Below, in pieces: positions 23,166 to 33,528 of a DNA stretch of 64,000 nucleotides. The stretch's first letter is position 1. Each line of letters begins with the position of its first letter. A program made the translations under genes and the position numbers. Source of the stretch: Arthrinium phaeospermum (Eukaryota > Ascomycota > Sordariomycetes > Amphisphaeriales > Apiosporaceae); assembly GCA_006503535.1 (NCBI GenBank), contig QYRS01000009.1, forward strand, positions 806,001-870,000. The letters run 5' to 3'. The notes beneath the pieces were generated by a model. It did no database searches and was not told the origin of the DNA. It saw only the letters and a list, made by a program, of their open reading frames with translations.

Positions 23166-26100
23166 TTTCAACTAATATTTTAATTAACCAACTATTACTA
23201 CCATATTAATAAACTAATATCGGCTTATTAAAAAATATTATAAACTAATTAAAAAACCTAAATAGTTAATAACCGGTTAATATAGTTAATATAGTTAATA
23301 TTAAACTTAAATATTATTAATTCTTAATATATTTTAAAGCCTTAAATTAATAATCTCACGATACTTTTTTAATATTTTAACCGGAATAGATAAGAATTAA
23401 GGAACCGGTTATAAACTTTATAAATTAACCCTAATAAATTAAAAAATAATCTTAATACTAATACTATTTTTAATACTATTTTAAATAATAAATAATACAT
23501 TTAACTTACGCATTTTTTAATAACCTTATTAATTACTTATTTTTTTAAATTTATTATCACCACTATTACTACCATTACTACAACGCCGTTATAATGCCTA
23601 TTTATTAACTTATCGATATTATTAAACCCCCCTCCTTTATCGATGAATATTTAATTACTTTTATTATATAATTTAATAATTAAACCCTTATAATTATTAA
23701 AAAACTACGATTAATATAAATTTAAAAATTTAGCCTCGATTTTTAATTAAAAAGAAAAAAGTATTAGATTTATACGCTTTATATAATAAAATAACTATCG
23801 ATATTAACTTATTTTATTAACAAAAGCTTATTAAACGCAATAAACTATTTATATATATATTATTATATTAAAATATTATTAACGAAATAACTAAATTAAA
23901 GCGAGAATTAAATAATAATATTAAATTTATTAAACGTTAATTTATTATAACCTTTTTAAACCTAAACTTTAACAACGATAATAATATTAAATTTATATAT
24001 AAAATATATAATTCTTTTAATAAAACACATTTTTAACGTTTCCTAATTAAATAAATTATTAATAAATCTATTCCTTTTTAAATTATTAATTCCTATTAAT
24101 TTTAAGCTTTTTATTTATATTTAAACCCTGAAATTAAGGCTTAATAAATAATATTATTACAAAATAATATTAAATTATACATTATTAATAAATTTAATAG
24201 GTATTATTACTACGTTATTAATATATTAATATATATTCCCGATTAAATACACTTTATATTTAATAGTTAAAGGTTTAATAATAAGTATAACGTATATAAA
24301 TTAACTTATTTCTTTTATAATACCTTTATTAATTAATTTAAAAAGGTTATATTAAATATATTAAAAGTAAAAGGTAATTATAATAAAGTTATTATTAATG
24401 CCGTAATAATAAAATTTATTAACTTATATAATATTAATAATAAAATAGGGTATTTTACTTTTAATAACGCTATTAATATAAATATAACGATGAATTTTAT
24501 TAATAATATTTACGGGTTTAAAGGACGTCGCCAATAAAATCATTATTTTAATCATATATTAAACTTAATAATTAAGGTTTTATTAAACCTTAGCTAATTA
24601 ATAAATAAAGATATTTATAAATTTAATAATTTTAATACCTTAACTAATACCGATTATAAAAATTAACACCGTTAAAAACCTATTAATAAATTTTATATCA
24701 TTATAATCGCCATCGATTAAAATAATTATATTAATAATTTATTTTTATTAATTTAAAAAGCCAATTATATTAATTTCATCCCTTAAAAAAAACTTTTTAA
24801 ACTTATTAAAAATAATTAAATATATTAATTAAATATATATTATAAATTATTTAAACGTTTTAATTATATTAATATATTAAAATAATACGTATTAAATACC
24901 TTTATAAATAAATTATTTAATATATATTTATTAAAACTAGTACCCTTTTTCCTTTTATAAAAAGTAATACCCTTACCTTTTTTTAATCAATTAATTAATT
25001 AATTAATAATAATTAATTTACTCTTTTAAAATTATATTAATATTAAAAAATTTTAAAGACTATTTTATTTAATTAAAAGGTAATAGTTAAATATAATAAC
25101 GTTTAAATAATTTTAAAAGGTTATATAATATATATATATTACTTATTAAGTTTAAAATTTATATTATAAAAGTTAAAATAATATAAAAAGGACTTTATTA
25201 ATTATTTAAATCCGATATAATATAATATTAATATTAATACCGCTTAAATTAAAATTAATAATTATTATATTAACCTTTATTTAATATTAATATATTACTC
25301 TATTTATATATTTATCTAGCTTATTAATAACCCTCCTTTAAACGCTTTTAAATAATAAATAATAACTAAATATATATTAAATAAATAGTTAAAGGTATAT
25401 AAAAAACCGAATATTAAAACTTAAATAAATTAAACCTTAAGCTAATAATGTTAATAATCCCTTTAACGTTTATATTTATAAATAACTTTACTTCCTTTTT
25501 ATAATAATAACGTAATTAATTAATTAATTAAATTTATAATAATAAACGTAATAATAAATATATATAATATTTAAATAACATTAAACTTAAAAACGTTAAT
25601 ATATAAAACCTTATTAAATAATAATATATTTATTATAATATATACCTTAAATTATTATAAATAACTTTAAACTTTTTTATTATTTAATTAATATTTATTA
25701 AATATAAGAAATTATTCTCTTTAACCGATTAATTATTTACTAATTTTCATTCTAAATTTAATATTAATATTATAAAAAAGTTTTTAATATTAAGGTTTTA
25801 ATATAAAATTAATATTATTAATAATATTAACCTTTTATTTCTTTTAATTATAAAAAAATTAAAACGATAGGTAATAAAAAATTTTATAATAAATAAGGTT
25901 AAAAGGAAAACGACGAATTAATTACGCTTAAGGGGCCTAAAATAATAATAGTAACAACACTTTTTTATAACGTTTTTAACGTTTTTTATATCGATTAAAA
26001 ATAAACTTAATTAATCCCTTTTTAATAATTATTTTAATATATAATCGATTTAAATATTTTAATAAAATAAATTTTATTATTAAATAATATCGTTACTTTT

Positions 26101-26501
26101 TTAAATTATATAATATAGTAATAATATATTTCTTTTTAATTATTAAAAAGTTTATTATTTATTTCGAAGGTTTAAAAAGAAAAGAAAACCTAAGTTCAAA
26201 TCCTAACGTAATTAATTTTTTTTTTTTTATTAATTTTTTAATTATTTAAATTATAATATATATTTTTATTATATAATTTAATTAAAACTAATATATATAT
26301 ATTATAATATAACGATATAATATATTATAATATAATAATAATAATTAATATGGTAATATTTTTTAATATTAAGCTTTTTTAACGCTTAAAACACTAAAAA
26401 AACATTACGAGATATAAATTAATTAACCATTAACCAATTAATACCCTTTATATTAACCGTTTTATTAACCAACCGGCGCCGATTCTGCTGCAGGGGTGGT
26501 G

Positions 26502-26532
26502 CCAACCAACCAGCGGTACGCTGGTTGGTTGG
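26502..26532. repeat. subterminal hairpin in transposon
   Basis: Two perfect 14-base arms (CCAACCAACCAGCG and its complement) flank a 3-base loop, just inside the right terminus. Subterminal repeats are often transposase-binding sites in hAT elements; this role is an inference. Confidence 0.8.
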
Positions 26533-26552
26533 TTGGTTGTTTGACAACACTG
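26530..26552 (-). repeat. right terminal inverted repeat (unmutated)
   Basis: Read on the minus strand this begins CAGTGTTGTCAAACAACC and partners the left terminus. It lacks the transitions seen in the left copy. Confidence 0.9.
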
Positions 26553-26560
26553 AGCAAAGG
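26553..26560. repeat. target site duplication, right copy
   Basis: AGCAAAGG immediately follows the right terminus and is identical to 23135-23142. Confidence 0.92.
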
Positions 26561-27514
26561 TATCGCTTTCTCCTGTCTCAGAGTAAGTAGATCGATTCGG
26601 CTCTCCTCTGATTCAGAGGCACTCAAAACCGAAGACACTACTCCTGGATTGCTCTTCCCTGGGCTCCTTCGGTCAAAGGTCCGAAACAAATACGATGGGA
26701 TGTCCACGTCATAGGAATATAGATGCTCAGAATCAAGCCTTGCTGGCGGATGGAACAGCGTCGGGCCACCAGGTGAGTTGTTGACGACCCGGATCCAAAA
26801 CTCGATCCAAAACCGTCTGTAGGTTTGCCACTCCCTGAGCCCGGCCTCCAGCTTTTGGTCTAGGCGCTGTTGGTGTGCATTGCGATAGTCCTCGTTGATA
26901 TTGAGGAGGTCTTCATGCTCATAGTATGCTTCAGCCTCATAGTCGCTGTCATAAGGCCATCCAAGGCATGTCTCTGCACGTTCATCTTGGTATATGCCAC
27001 TGTCTAGGCTTCCATGAAAGACAGTGGCTTGTTTATAACACTCCTCAGCCACCGCAAGTAGAACGTGGCGTGGATTGGAGACGCTGGCCAGAGCCTCCCG
27101 AATGATGTCTTTGATCTCGACGCTGAGACATGACAGGAGTTTCTCAACGATGGATTTGTTGGCAGCCGGGAGTTTATTCTTCTCACCAAGCGATATAAGA
27201 GCCTCGTACACCGCTTGCTCATTAGCGCCGTTCAAGAACTCCATGGTGTTTCGAACACTTCCAATGAGGTCAGCAAGCTCCTCATTGCGAAGCTTTGGTA
27301 TATTTGTAGTACTGGGACAGTTCGTGTTCTTCAGTCCGGATCGAAAAACTTCTGTCTCTGAGACGAATTCGTTGGAACTTCGGGTGAACCGTCGAAATGC
27401 CTCTGGAAGTGAGGTGGTTTGGTAAGACTCGCAGGCTTGGCTCGCACTGCGCCCTTCCACACGAAGGCCAGGGTTGCAGAACGATTCGGCCAAGTCTTCG
27501 TTATCGCTTTCCAT

Positions 27515-28139
27515 CGTGGCACTGAGAGCGAGATCTCCCAAGTGATCGTATATCTTTGAAAGCGATGGGAACGTGCGATAAATTGGGAAAGGATGGGTTC
27601 TTTGTCCCCGGATGTGTTGGTTGACTACATGTGACTACACGTGAGCGGGGTTCGTGTAACGCAAAGCAACAGCATCGCCGCTCTCAAACTATTGCTGATT
27701 GGCGATGAAACGAGCTTGGACATGGTCTCCAAAAGCCTAATGCCCAACTTTCGCCATCCGATATGCGAGCGATGCCCGACGCAAGATGGGCAGCGCATTA
27801 GGTTTTGTCCGAAAGTCCCTTACATACTTGCTGAGACGAAATAACCACGAGTAGAGCACTAAGATGTGGACGGAACACGTTTCATAGAGGAGGATGCAAT
27901 TCTGTCGCGAAAGAAGCTATGGCTACTGAGTACGTAGTGAAAGTTTCGTACCTTCGCATTGGCCCCTGGCCCTGATGATGCAGTACTGTGAACTTGTCGG
28001 ACGCTATGGGCTCTGCTTGACACGACCCTTTGCCCCTTTGTCCCTACCCCTTTTACCCCTTGCCACATCTGCTGGTAGGCCTGTGCGTAGCAACTCTATC
28101 ACACATAGCCATTCTCAAGTGTGTCATGTAGAAGAACTC
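27515..28139. other. intergenic region
   Basis: This is upstream of the DUF7587 gene and downstream of the ankyrin gene. Base composition is normal. No RIP signature or coding frame was recognised. Confidence 0.5.
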
Positions 28140-30590
28140 TTAGTCACTCGTGTCCACCGGCCGCCCGTTCCAACCGAGCCTCGATAACACGTAATCCAGT
28201 GTCTTGTCTCCCAAAGCGGCACCTCCGGAACACCCGACACACTTAGCTCGTTCCTCGGGATCCCCGCTCGCACTGCAATCGAACCAGACCGAGTCATCCC
28301 GGAGGAGCTGCTGGATGATGTCGTCTCCCGGCAGATCGTCAAACACGATGCGAGGGCGGTGGAACACCAGGCGCTCCTCCTCTTCGCTTCCCGTTGTTTC
28401 GCCGCTGTGCCCGCTCGGGCAGATGCGGATCACCTGCCGCAGGAACCGAGCTATGGCATATTCGTTTTCCGGGGGCGGCGGCTTCAACAGGTCGAGCAGC
28501 TCGCTTTTGGCCGTGCGGCCCGACGACGAGGCATCGTCCAGCCGGGCACCGCACTTTTGCAGACAGGCCAGCAGGTAGATGACGTCCTCCACCCAAGCGG
28601 GCCTTCTTGCGAAGTCGAAACACTGCGGCGGTGAATCGAGGGTGGCTTTCAGGAAGTAGGTCATGAACGCCCCTCGGCGGTCCAGGGGATAGCCCCAGAG
28701 CATAAATGTCCTGACGATGTTGCAGAGCGAGCTCACAGGGCCGTGCGCATGCAACGTTTGAATGAAATACACGTAGCCATCGCTCGGACCTAGCCCCCTT
28801 CGTATGCACATCTCGGAGTAGATGTCTCGTAAGGGATCGCCGTCGTGCACATGCTGACCCGGCTGTATTGATAGGCGGAACTTGGGGTCGGAAACGATTT
28901 CCTCTACTTTTGCGTGCTCGTTGACGAAGGCTCGGAACCGGACCAAGCTTCCGTCGCAGAGGGCATACTTCAGTCCGGCACTCCACATTGTCCGGCCAAG
29001 TAAGTAAGTCAGCTGCTTCTGCCCCCAGCTTTCCTGGACAATGAGCTGGAGTGCCTTCAGACCGAAACCATACGTTTTATCATTTTTATGCCGCATGAAG
29101 GCGAATCGCGCAGTCCTCTCGAAAATACCTCTCTGGGCTTCGTTAACCTGCATGTATGGGAGAAGTCTCGTGACAATATCGGGGACCTTGTCGTAGTTTA
29201 CTCGTGCGAAGGCGCGCTCGAAGAAATTAGGCCATGACGTTGGTAGCATCCCCCGGTCAAAGAAAGGTCCCCAGTCAAGAGGTCGGACACGCTTTGCAAA
29301 CATGAACAGGTTGTCGAACAGTTCGAGAGTCCGCCCTGGCGGAACATGTTCCTGCATGAGGAAGTCCACCACATCCCACCGCTGGCTAATGATCGCGCAG
29401 GCAAAGGGCCCATATTGGAACATGAGTTGCTCGCGGGTGGGGTTCTCATGCCATGCCTCGATGACCAACCTGCGCTGTGCCCGGATGACCAAGCTGCGCT
29501 TTACCCCGGGCATGGGGCCTGGTGCTGGCCTGGGAGCCGCTTCACGGATGACATAACGCCTCAGACCGCGCATCATATCAATGTCCCCAAAGGCACCAGC
29601 CAATGCAAATGCCGTGACAGATCTGGCAGCTAACAAGAAACTCCGCGCTCGGGTCTTCTCGAGCAGTATTCCCAAAGCGGCCGGCCGCGATCCACAAACT
29701 GCCAGGTGGAGTTCACCCCAATCGCATATGCCCGGATATGAGCCGGCGGTTTCCAACAAGATTCCTTTGCACCTGCACAAGCCTTCCGCGGCATAGTTTG
29801 GTAGGGCATGGTGATCTAGCAACAGCTGGACAACTGCGGCGTGGCCATAGTAAGCTGCCAGTTGTAAGGGGGTCCATTCCACTGAGCGTCGAGGCACTCC
29901 GGGTTGAGGTGGGCGAAGCCAGGTGGTGAACTGGTTTTTAGCTTCTTGAAGACAATCGTGGTTATCGCGAGGAGGACGCGGATCTAGTAGCCAGGATTCT
30001 GGGCGCGAGGAACTGACTGGGGTTCCTTCGGTCGGGATTATTGGGGTGCTCAGATTGCTCAGTTCCCATTCAGATCGGAGGGCAAAGACTCTCCTCTTGT
30101 TATCTTCTTCCCGGTCGTTGATTGGGGCGTCCAGGCGCACTTGAAGATAGCCGACAGAGGGCGAGGCATCCTCCGAAGCCTTCTCAAACCGCCATCGTCG
30201 GGGAACGCGCCAGTCCCGACAAGAGCCGAGCTGCATGGCGCGTGGCTCAAGCATGGCCTCCAGTTCACCCGAAGTGGCGGCATGAAATGAGGGGTCATGT
30301 CGACGTCGGGAAACACAATCGACGATGTACCTGGGGTACTTGGAAACCCAGAACAGGTTGGGATCGGCGCCGGCTTCCAGAGCTCGCCGCGCCAAGCGTT
30401 CGAGGCCGTACGTCGCGGCGTGGTGGAGAACGGGTAGGCGGTTCTGCCTCACGGCAACGGCGAGGAAAATGGGGCCGACGATGGCGTTGTACCGGGAGCT
30501 AGTCTGTGCCCAGCTGGCCAGCGCGCCTTCGGTGCATTCTTCGGCGATGATGATGATGAGCTCATTAGGACAGTCGTCGAGGGAAGGCAT
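28140..30590 (-). CDS. F-box-like/ankyrin-repeat protein
   Basis: A single exon encodes 816 aa. Residues 1-45 resemble a degenerate F-box (LDDCPNELIIIIAEECTEGALASWAQTSSRYNAIV). Ankyrin units are visible at about 51-83 (HHAATYGLERLARRALEAGADPN), 237-266 (TPLQLAAYYGHAAVVQLLLD) and 292-320, with weaker helical repeats later. A short insert GLCRCKG at 270-276 lies between two ankyrin units. The gene at 31383 on the other strand has the same insert (GLCYC), so the two look like diverged relatives. A protein-binding adaptor role, perhaps in ubiquitination, is an inference from domain content. The substrate is unknown. Confidence 0.85.
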   Translation of the reverse strand: MPSLDDCPNELIIIIAEECTEGALASWAQTSSRYNAIVGPIFLAVAVRQNRLPVLHHAATYGLERLARRALEAGADPNLFWVSKYPRYIVDCVSRRRHDPSFHAATSGELEAMLEPRAMQLGSCRDWRVPRRWRFEKASEDASPSVGYLQVRLDAPINDREEDNKRRVFALRSEWELSNLSTPIIPTEGTPVSSSRPESWLLDPRPPRDNHDCLQEAKNQFTTWLRPPQPGVPRRSVEWTPLQLAAYYGHAAVVQLLLDHHALPNYAAEGLCRCKGILLETAGSYPGICDWGELHLAVCGSRPAALGILLEKTRARSFLLAARSVTAFALAGAFGDIDMMRGLRRYVIREAAPRPAPGPMPGVKRSLVIRAQRRLVIEAWHENPTREQLMFQYGPFACAIISQRWDVVDFLMQEHVPPGRTLELFDNLFMFAKRVRPLDWGPFFDRGMLPTSWPNFFERAFARVNYDKVPDIVTRLLPYMQVNEAQRGIFERTARFAFMRHKNDKTYGFGLKALQLIVQESWGQKQLTYLLGRTMWSAGLKYALCDGSLVRFRAFVNEHAKVEEIVSDPKFRLSIQPGQHVHDGDPLRDIYSEMCIRRGLGPSDGYVYFIQTLHAHGPVSSLCNIVRTFMLWGYPLDRRGAFMTYFLKATLDSPPQCFDFARRPAWVEDVIYLLACLQKCGARLDDASSSGRTAKSELLDLLKPPPPENEYAIARFLRQVIRICPSGHSGETTGSEEEERLVFHRPRIVFDDLPGDDIIQQLLRDDSVWFDCSASGDPEERAKCVGCSGGAALGDKTLDYVLSRLGWNGRPVDTSD

Positions 30591-30636
30591 CTTGTAGATT
30601 AGTGCGGCGATGCGGTGTGTGTTTGTGTGTGTCAGA

Positions 30637-30687
30637 GTGTTGCTGTCGCCGAAGTGTTGCTATCGCCGAAGTGTTGCTGTCGCCGAA
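30637..30687. repeat. 17-bp tandem repeat, 3 copies
   Basis: The unit GTGTTGCTGTCGCCGAA occurs three times head to tail, the middle copy with one G-to-A change. It lies about 50 bases upstream of the minus-strand ankyrin gene. Confidence 0.85.
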
Positions 30688-30758
30688 GTGGTGATTCTGG
30701 AGGGCGAGAGGTCAAGCTTCGACGAGAATAAACTGGCTATTTATTTGTCACTGAGGCA

Positions 30759-30874
30759 GCGAACATTCAATACTGCGAACATTGAATAAGTAGGTACGCG
30801 GCGAACATTGAAGAGGTACGCGATAAACGTTGAAGTGGTACTCGGCGAACATTGAATACACGGCGAACATTGAA
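30759..30874. repeat. interspersed 12-bp repeat, 6 copies
   Basis: GCGAACATTGAA or a close variant starts at 30759, 30775, 30801, 30821 (degenerate), 30845 and 30863, with irregular spacing. A decayed minisatellite or clustered protein-binding sites are both possible. Confidence 0.75.
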
Positions 30875-31382
30875 TACAAGACACTACCAGGCAGCCACGC
30901 AGCCATTTCCAATTGTTTAGCGCTTTATATGACCATAGAGTCACCCAGTATCTCAAGGTGGGCAATTTTTAAAGTCAGTTTCTTATATTGAAAGGGCTGT
31001 TTGGTTATTTATGTAATGAAAACATGGGCCTTAAGGGCTACACGACGAAGTGAGAAAAAGATGCTAAATCTCTTACCAGAAGCGCACATCGAATTGAACA
31101 CAGTTTTACCATTGAATAATTGGGGTGGCCATAGTGTCATTAAGCAAGTATCTGGAATCGCGACTACCTTGCCAGCCTTTGCATTCATACATTCTTTTCT
31201 TCAGCCTGTTGTTGCAGTGTCACCTCTCTCACTCATTTTTTGAGGTTCAACTACATCAACAAGACTCGACACAAATTCCGCTTAACGCATTCGGATGACC
31301 ACAGCAACTCCATCGAACATCCTGTGCCCCATCTTCACGCAGGTAGCAACTTCAGTCGCAATTTTCATTATTCTCCCCAACC

Positions 31383-33257
31383 ATGTTACTCTCTCTTCCC
31401 GTCGAGATCTTGACCGAGATCACCTGCCAATCCGGCCTCGATCCCGCCGATCATGCCCATCTGGCATCCCTACACAGCGCCCTGTATCAGATCGTGATCC
31501 CGCACTTGTACAAGAACGACATCCAGCATGGCAGCTCCCACTGCGTGTTTTGGGCAGCTAAGACAGGAAGCCTTCGCACACTGACCAAGGCCTTGGACTA
31601 CGGCGCTGATCCAAACATTGTCGGCCCCGACGAGACCGATACAGAGGACATTCTACAGATTTATGCAAACGTGCAACGTCTCTACCATCGCCGAAACGAC
31701 TGGGTTAATAAGGAATACGGAACCCCACTCCACCTTGCTGCCAAGGGCGGGCATGATAATGTTGTGACCGCACTGCTTGACGCCGGCGCCAATGTACACG
31801 CGGTTTCCCGAGGACTATGCTACTGTCGCATCCATGGAACTCATGGAGTTGAACTCGATTTTGACTTGGACGAGGATGAACCTACGTTCCCCCTCCCCAA
31901 CTGGCTCCCGCTCCACCACGCTGTTTGCAATGGCCATGTATCTACCGCCAACCTCCTACTAGACAGGGGCGCACCCTTGCAGATGTGCTACGAGCCTCCC
32001 AGGTTACCAAGGCTACGACCGAAGTTACCTTCCTTGGTACACTGTGCTGCCGCCAATGGACTGGAAACTCTTGTGCAACGTGCCATTGACACGGATATAG
32101 GCACTGCTCTCCGGGGCCACTCCGATATTGACAGCCCGCTTCATTACGCATGCGAGACTTGGAACAGCAAAGGCGTCATTGAACGTCTTGTCGCAGCGGG
32201 TCACAATCTAAACATGACCGGCAGCATTTCTCGAGAACCACCGCTCTTCCGTGCTTTGGAGCTCAATAATTACGCTGCGGCCCTTCATCTGCTCCGAGCG
32301 GGGGCTAGAACGCGACGCGTGAGATTGTTTGCCAGTGGAAGAGAGCCAGCAATGCCCCTGCTTCACCGAGCCGTGGCGCCAATTTCCAGGGGGCGCATCG
32401 TCTGGATTATGGTATCCCTCGCTGAACTTGAGTTGCAGCAGTCTATCGTGATCAGAACTCTGATCAAGGATCACGATTTCGATGTCGACGAACCTTGGAT
32501 GGTATACCACCCTTTGGGTTCTTACTGGAACGCAGACAACAAACCCGCATTGATGCTTACGCCGCTCCATGTTGCTCTTCGCCACTTTCAAGCAGGATAT
32601 CATGGCCATAGAATCCATGAGCCTACTGTGAAGCTTCTCTTAGAGCTTGGTGCCAATGTCAACAAGCGTGATTTTGGGGACGATGACCCGCTTACACTGG
32701 CAATCAACTATCTGCTCTGTCGCTTTGGAAGCTGGAGCTTGCTTGGCGAAGAGGCTACCCCTAACGATATGTTTGAGCCGGTGGGTCTTTTGGTCGACGC
32801 CGGTGCTCGCTTACTCAGAAAAAATGAGAATCAGTGTGTTTATATGGGGCTTGGCACAAAATACGGACCGCTGGGTGGCGTGGTTGAGAGTTCAGGCCCA
32901 AATGAGTACAATCGTCAAGGACGGCTCCTTCTCGAGTATTTGTTGAGCCGTGCCACAACTTTGAACATCAAGAAGGATGAGCTGGAGGAATTCTGCAAGA
33001 TTGCACTTCCGAGTACCGATGAGGTATCTGCCGCAATCATTCTTCGCGAGAAGCAGCGTCTTTTTCCAGCAGAGACCTCTCCGGGTAAGCGATTTTCATG
33101 TTTATTCCTTCCTCTTCCGATGTTTACACCACATTATCTCCTTGTCTCACGAGGGATGAAGTGGCCGCTTATTAAAGAAGTTTCCATTATCCCCTATTGA
33201 AACATTCTGCCCTTCACGAGTGAATGCTAACAGCGAGAGCCGACAGGTACCGAGTGA
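31383..33257 (+). CDS. F-box-like/ankyrin-repeat protein (divergent partner)
   Basis: The long exon 31383-33084 ends at a good GTAAGC donor. A CTAAC branch point followed by CAG at 33246 allows a tiny last exon (33247-33257) giving 570 aa; unspliced, the frame closes at 33200. The N-terminus (LSLPVEILTEITCQSGLDPADHAHLASLHSALY) is F-box-like. Ankyrin units are clear at about 50-80, 113-141 (TPLHLAAKGGHDNVVTALLD), 173-201 (LPLHHAVCNGHVSTANLLLD), 217-240, 251-280 and 286-308. The GLCYC insert at 144-148 parallels the GLCRC insert of its divergent neighbour. Function is probably protein-protein recognition; the partner is unknown. Confidence 0.82.
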
Positions 33258-33528
33258 CCTTTTCCAGGTGGAATCTGCATTCGTGTTGGAGTGCATTCTT
33301 GAAGCTGCGTGCGCTCTCGTGCTAAACAGGTAAGCGCTTACACCTTGCGATTCGATCCTGATGCCTGTATCACTGACAATCCCCCAGTCTAGACAGATGA
33401 CAAGCGAAACCGAAGAACGAGCGATGCGAGCAAGTGGCGCTGTGGCACATCCTGAACCACAGATTGAGCGCCTGGAGTTTCGCCTGAAGGGAAAAGGATG
33501 AAGCCGTACACAATGGCAAGGTAGTTAC
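33258..33528. other. convergent 3' intergenic spacer
   Basis: The ankyrin gene and the HET gene at 33529 converge here. Nothing else was seen. Confidence 0.5.

Larger units (their letters stand above)
23143..26552. mobile_element. hAT-type DNA transposon, RIP-degraded
   Basis: The 3410-bp element is bounded by inverted repeats starting CAGTGTT and by an 8-bp duplication, both diagnostic of the hAT superfamily (termini of YARNG type). From 23143 to about 26465 it is extremely AT-rich, with TpA in great excess and CpA/TpG almost gone while CpG, CpC and CpT survive. That is the pattern left by RIP. No transposase frame survives on either strand, so coding capacity and orientation cannot be read directly; the length would accommodate an autonomous hAT element. 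The last ~85 bp (26466-26552) are GC-normal and unmutated. Confidence 0.9.
22209..27514 (-). pseudogene. DUF7587-like gene split by a transposon
   Basis: The 5' part is 27514-26553 and the 3' part runs from 23142 to the donor at 22524, then exon 22399-22209. A 3410-bp element (23143-26552) lies between them. Counting one copy of the 8-bp target site, the parts sum to 1764 bases, exactly 588 codons, and the frame continues across the insertion point. The 5' half has an N-terminal region of no known family and then IPSYLFRTFDRRSPG (about residue 272). The 3' half supplies DNLVSWTSSLLSAIQYA, VDTTKF, GEYLSQGAL and GLYDLFPEF. These blocks together make the fungal domain I recognise as DUF7587 (function unknown). 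Neither half has an internal stop. As it stands, the 5' half reads into the element and ends at 26465. Confidence 0.85.
30591..31382. promoter_or_regulatory. shared divergent promoter region with minisatellites
   Basis: These 792 bases separate two divergent ankyrin genes and must hold both promoters. They contain two short repeat arrays listed separately. Confidence 0.5.

Noticed and set aside
23143..26465. AT-rich block as a centromere core, mitochondrial insertion or replication origin
   Set aside because: Terminal inverted repeats and an 8-bp target duplication show it is a RIP-mutated transposon.
26465..26552. C-terminal tail of the frame at 26465-27514 as native protein sequence
   Set aside because: These residues are encoded by the transposon terminus, so they are read-through and not part of the host protein.
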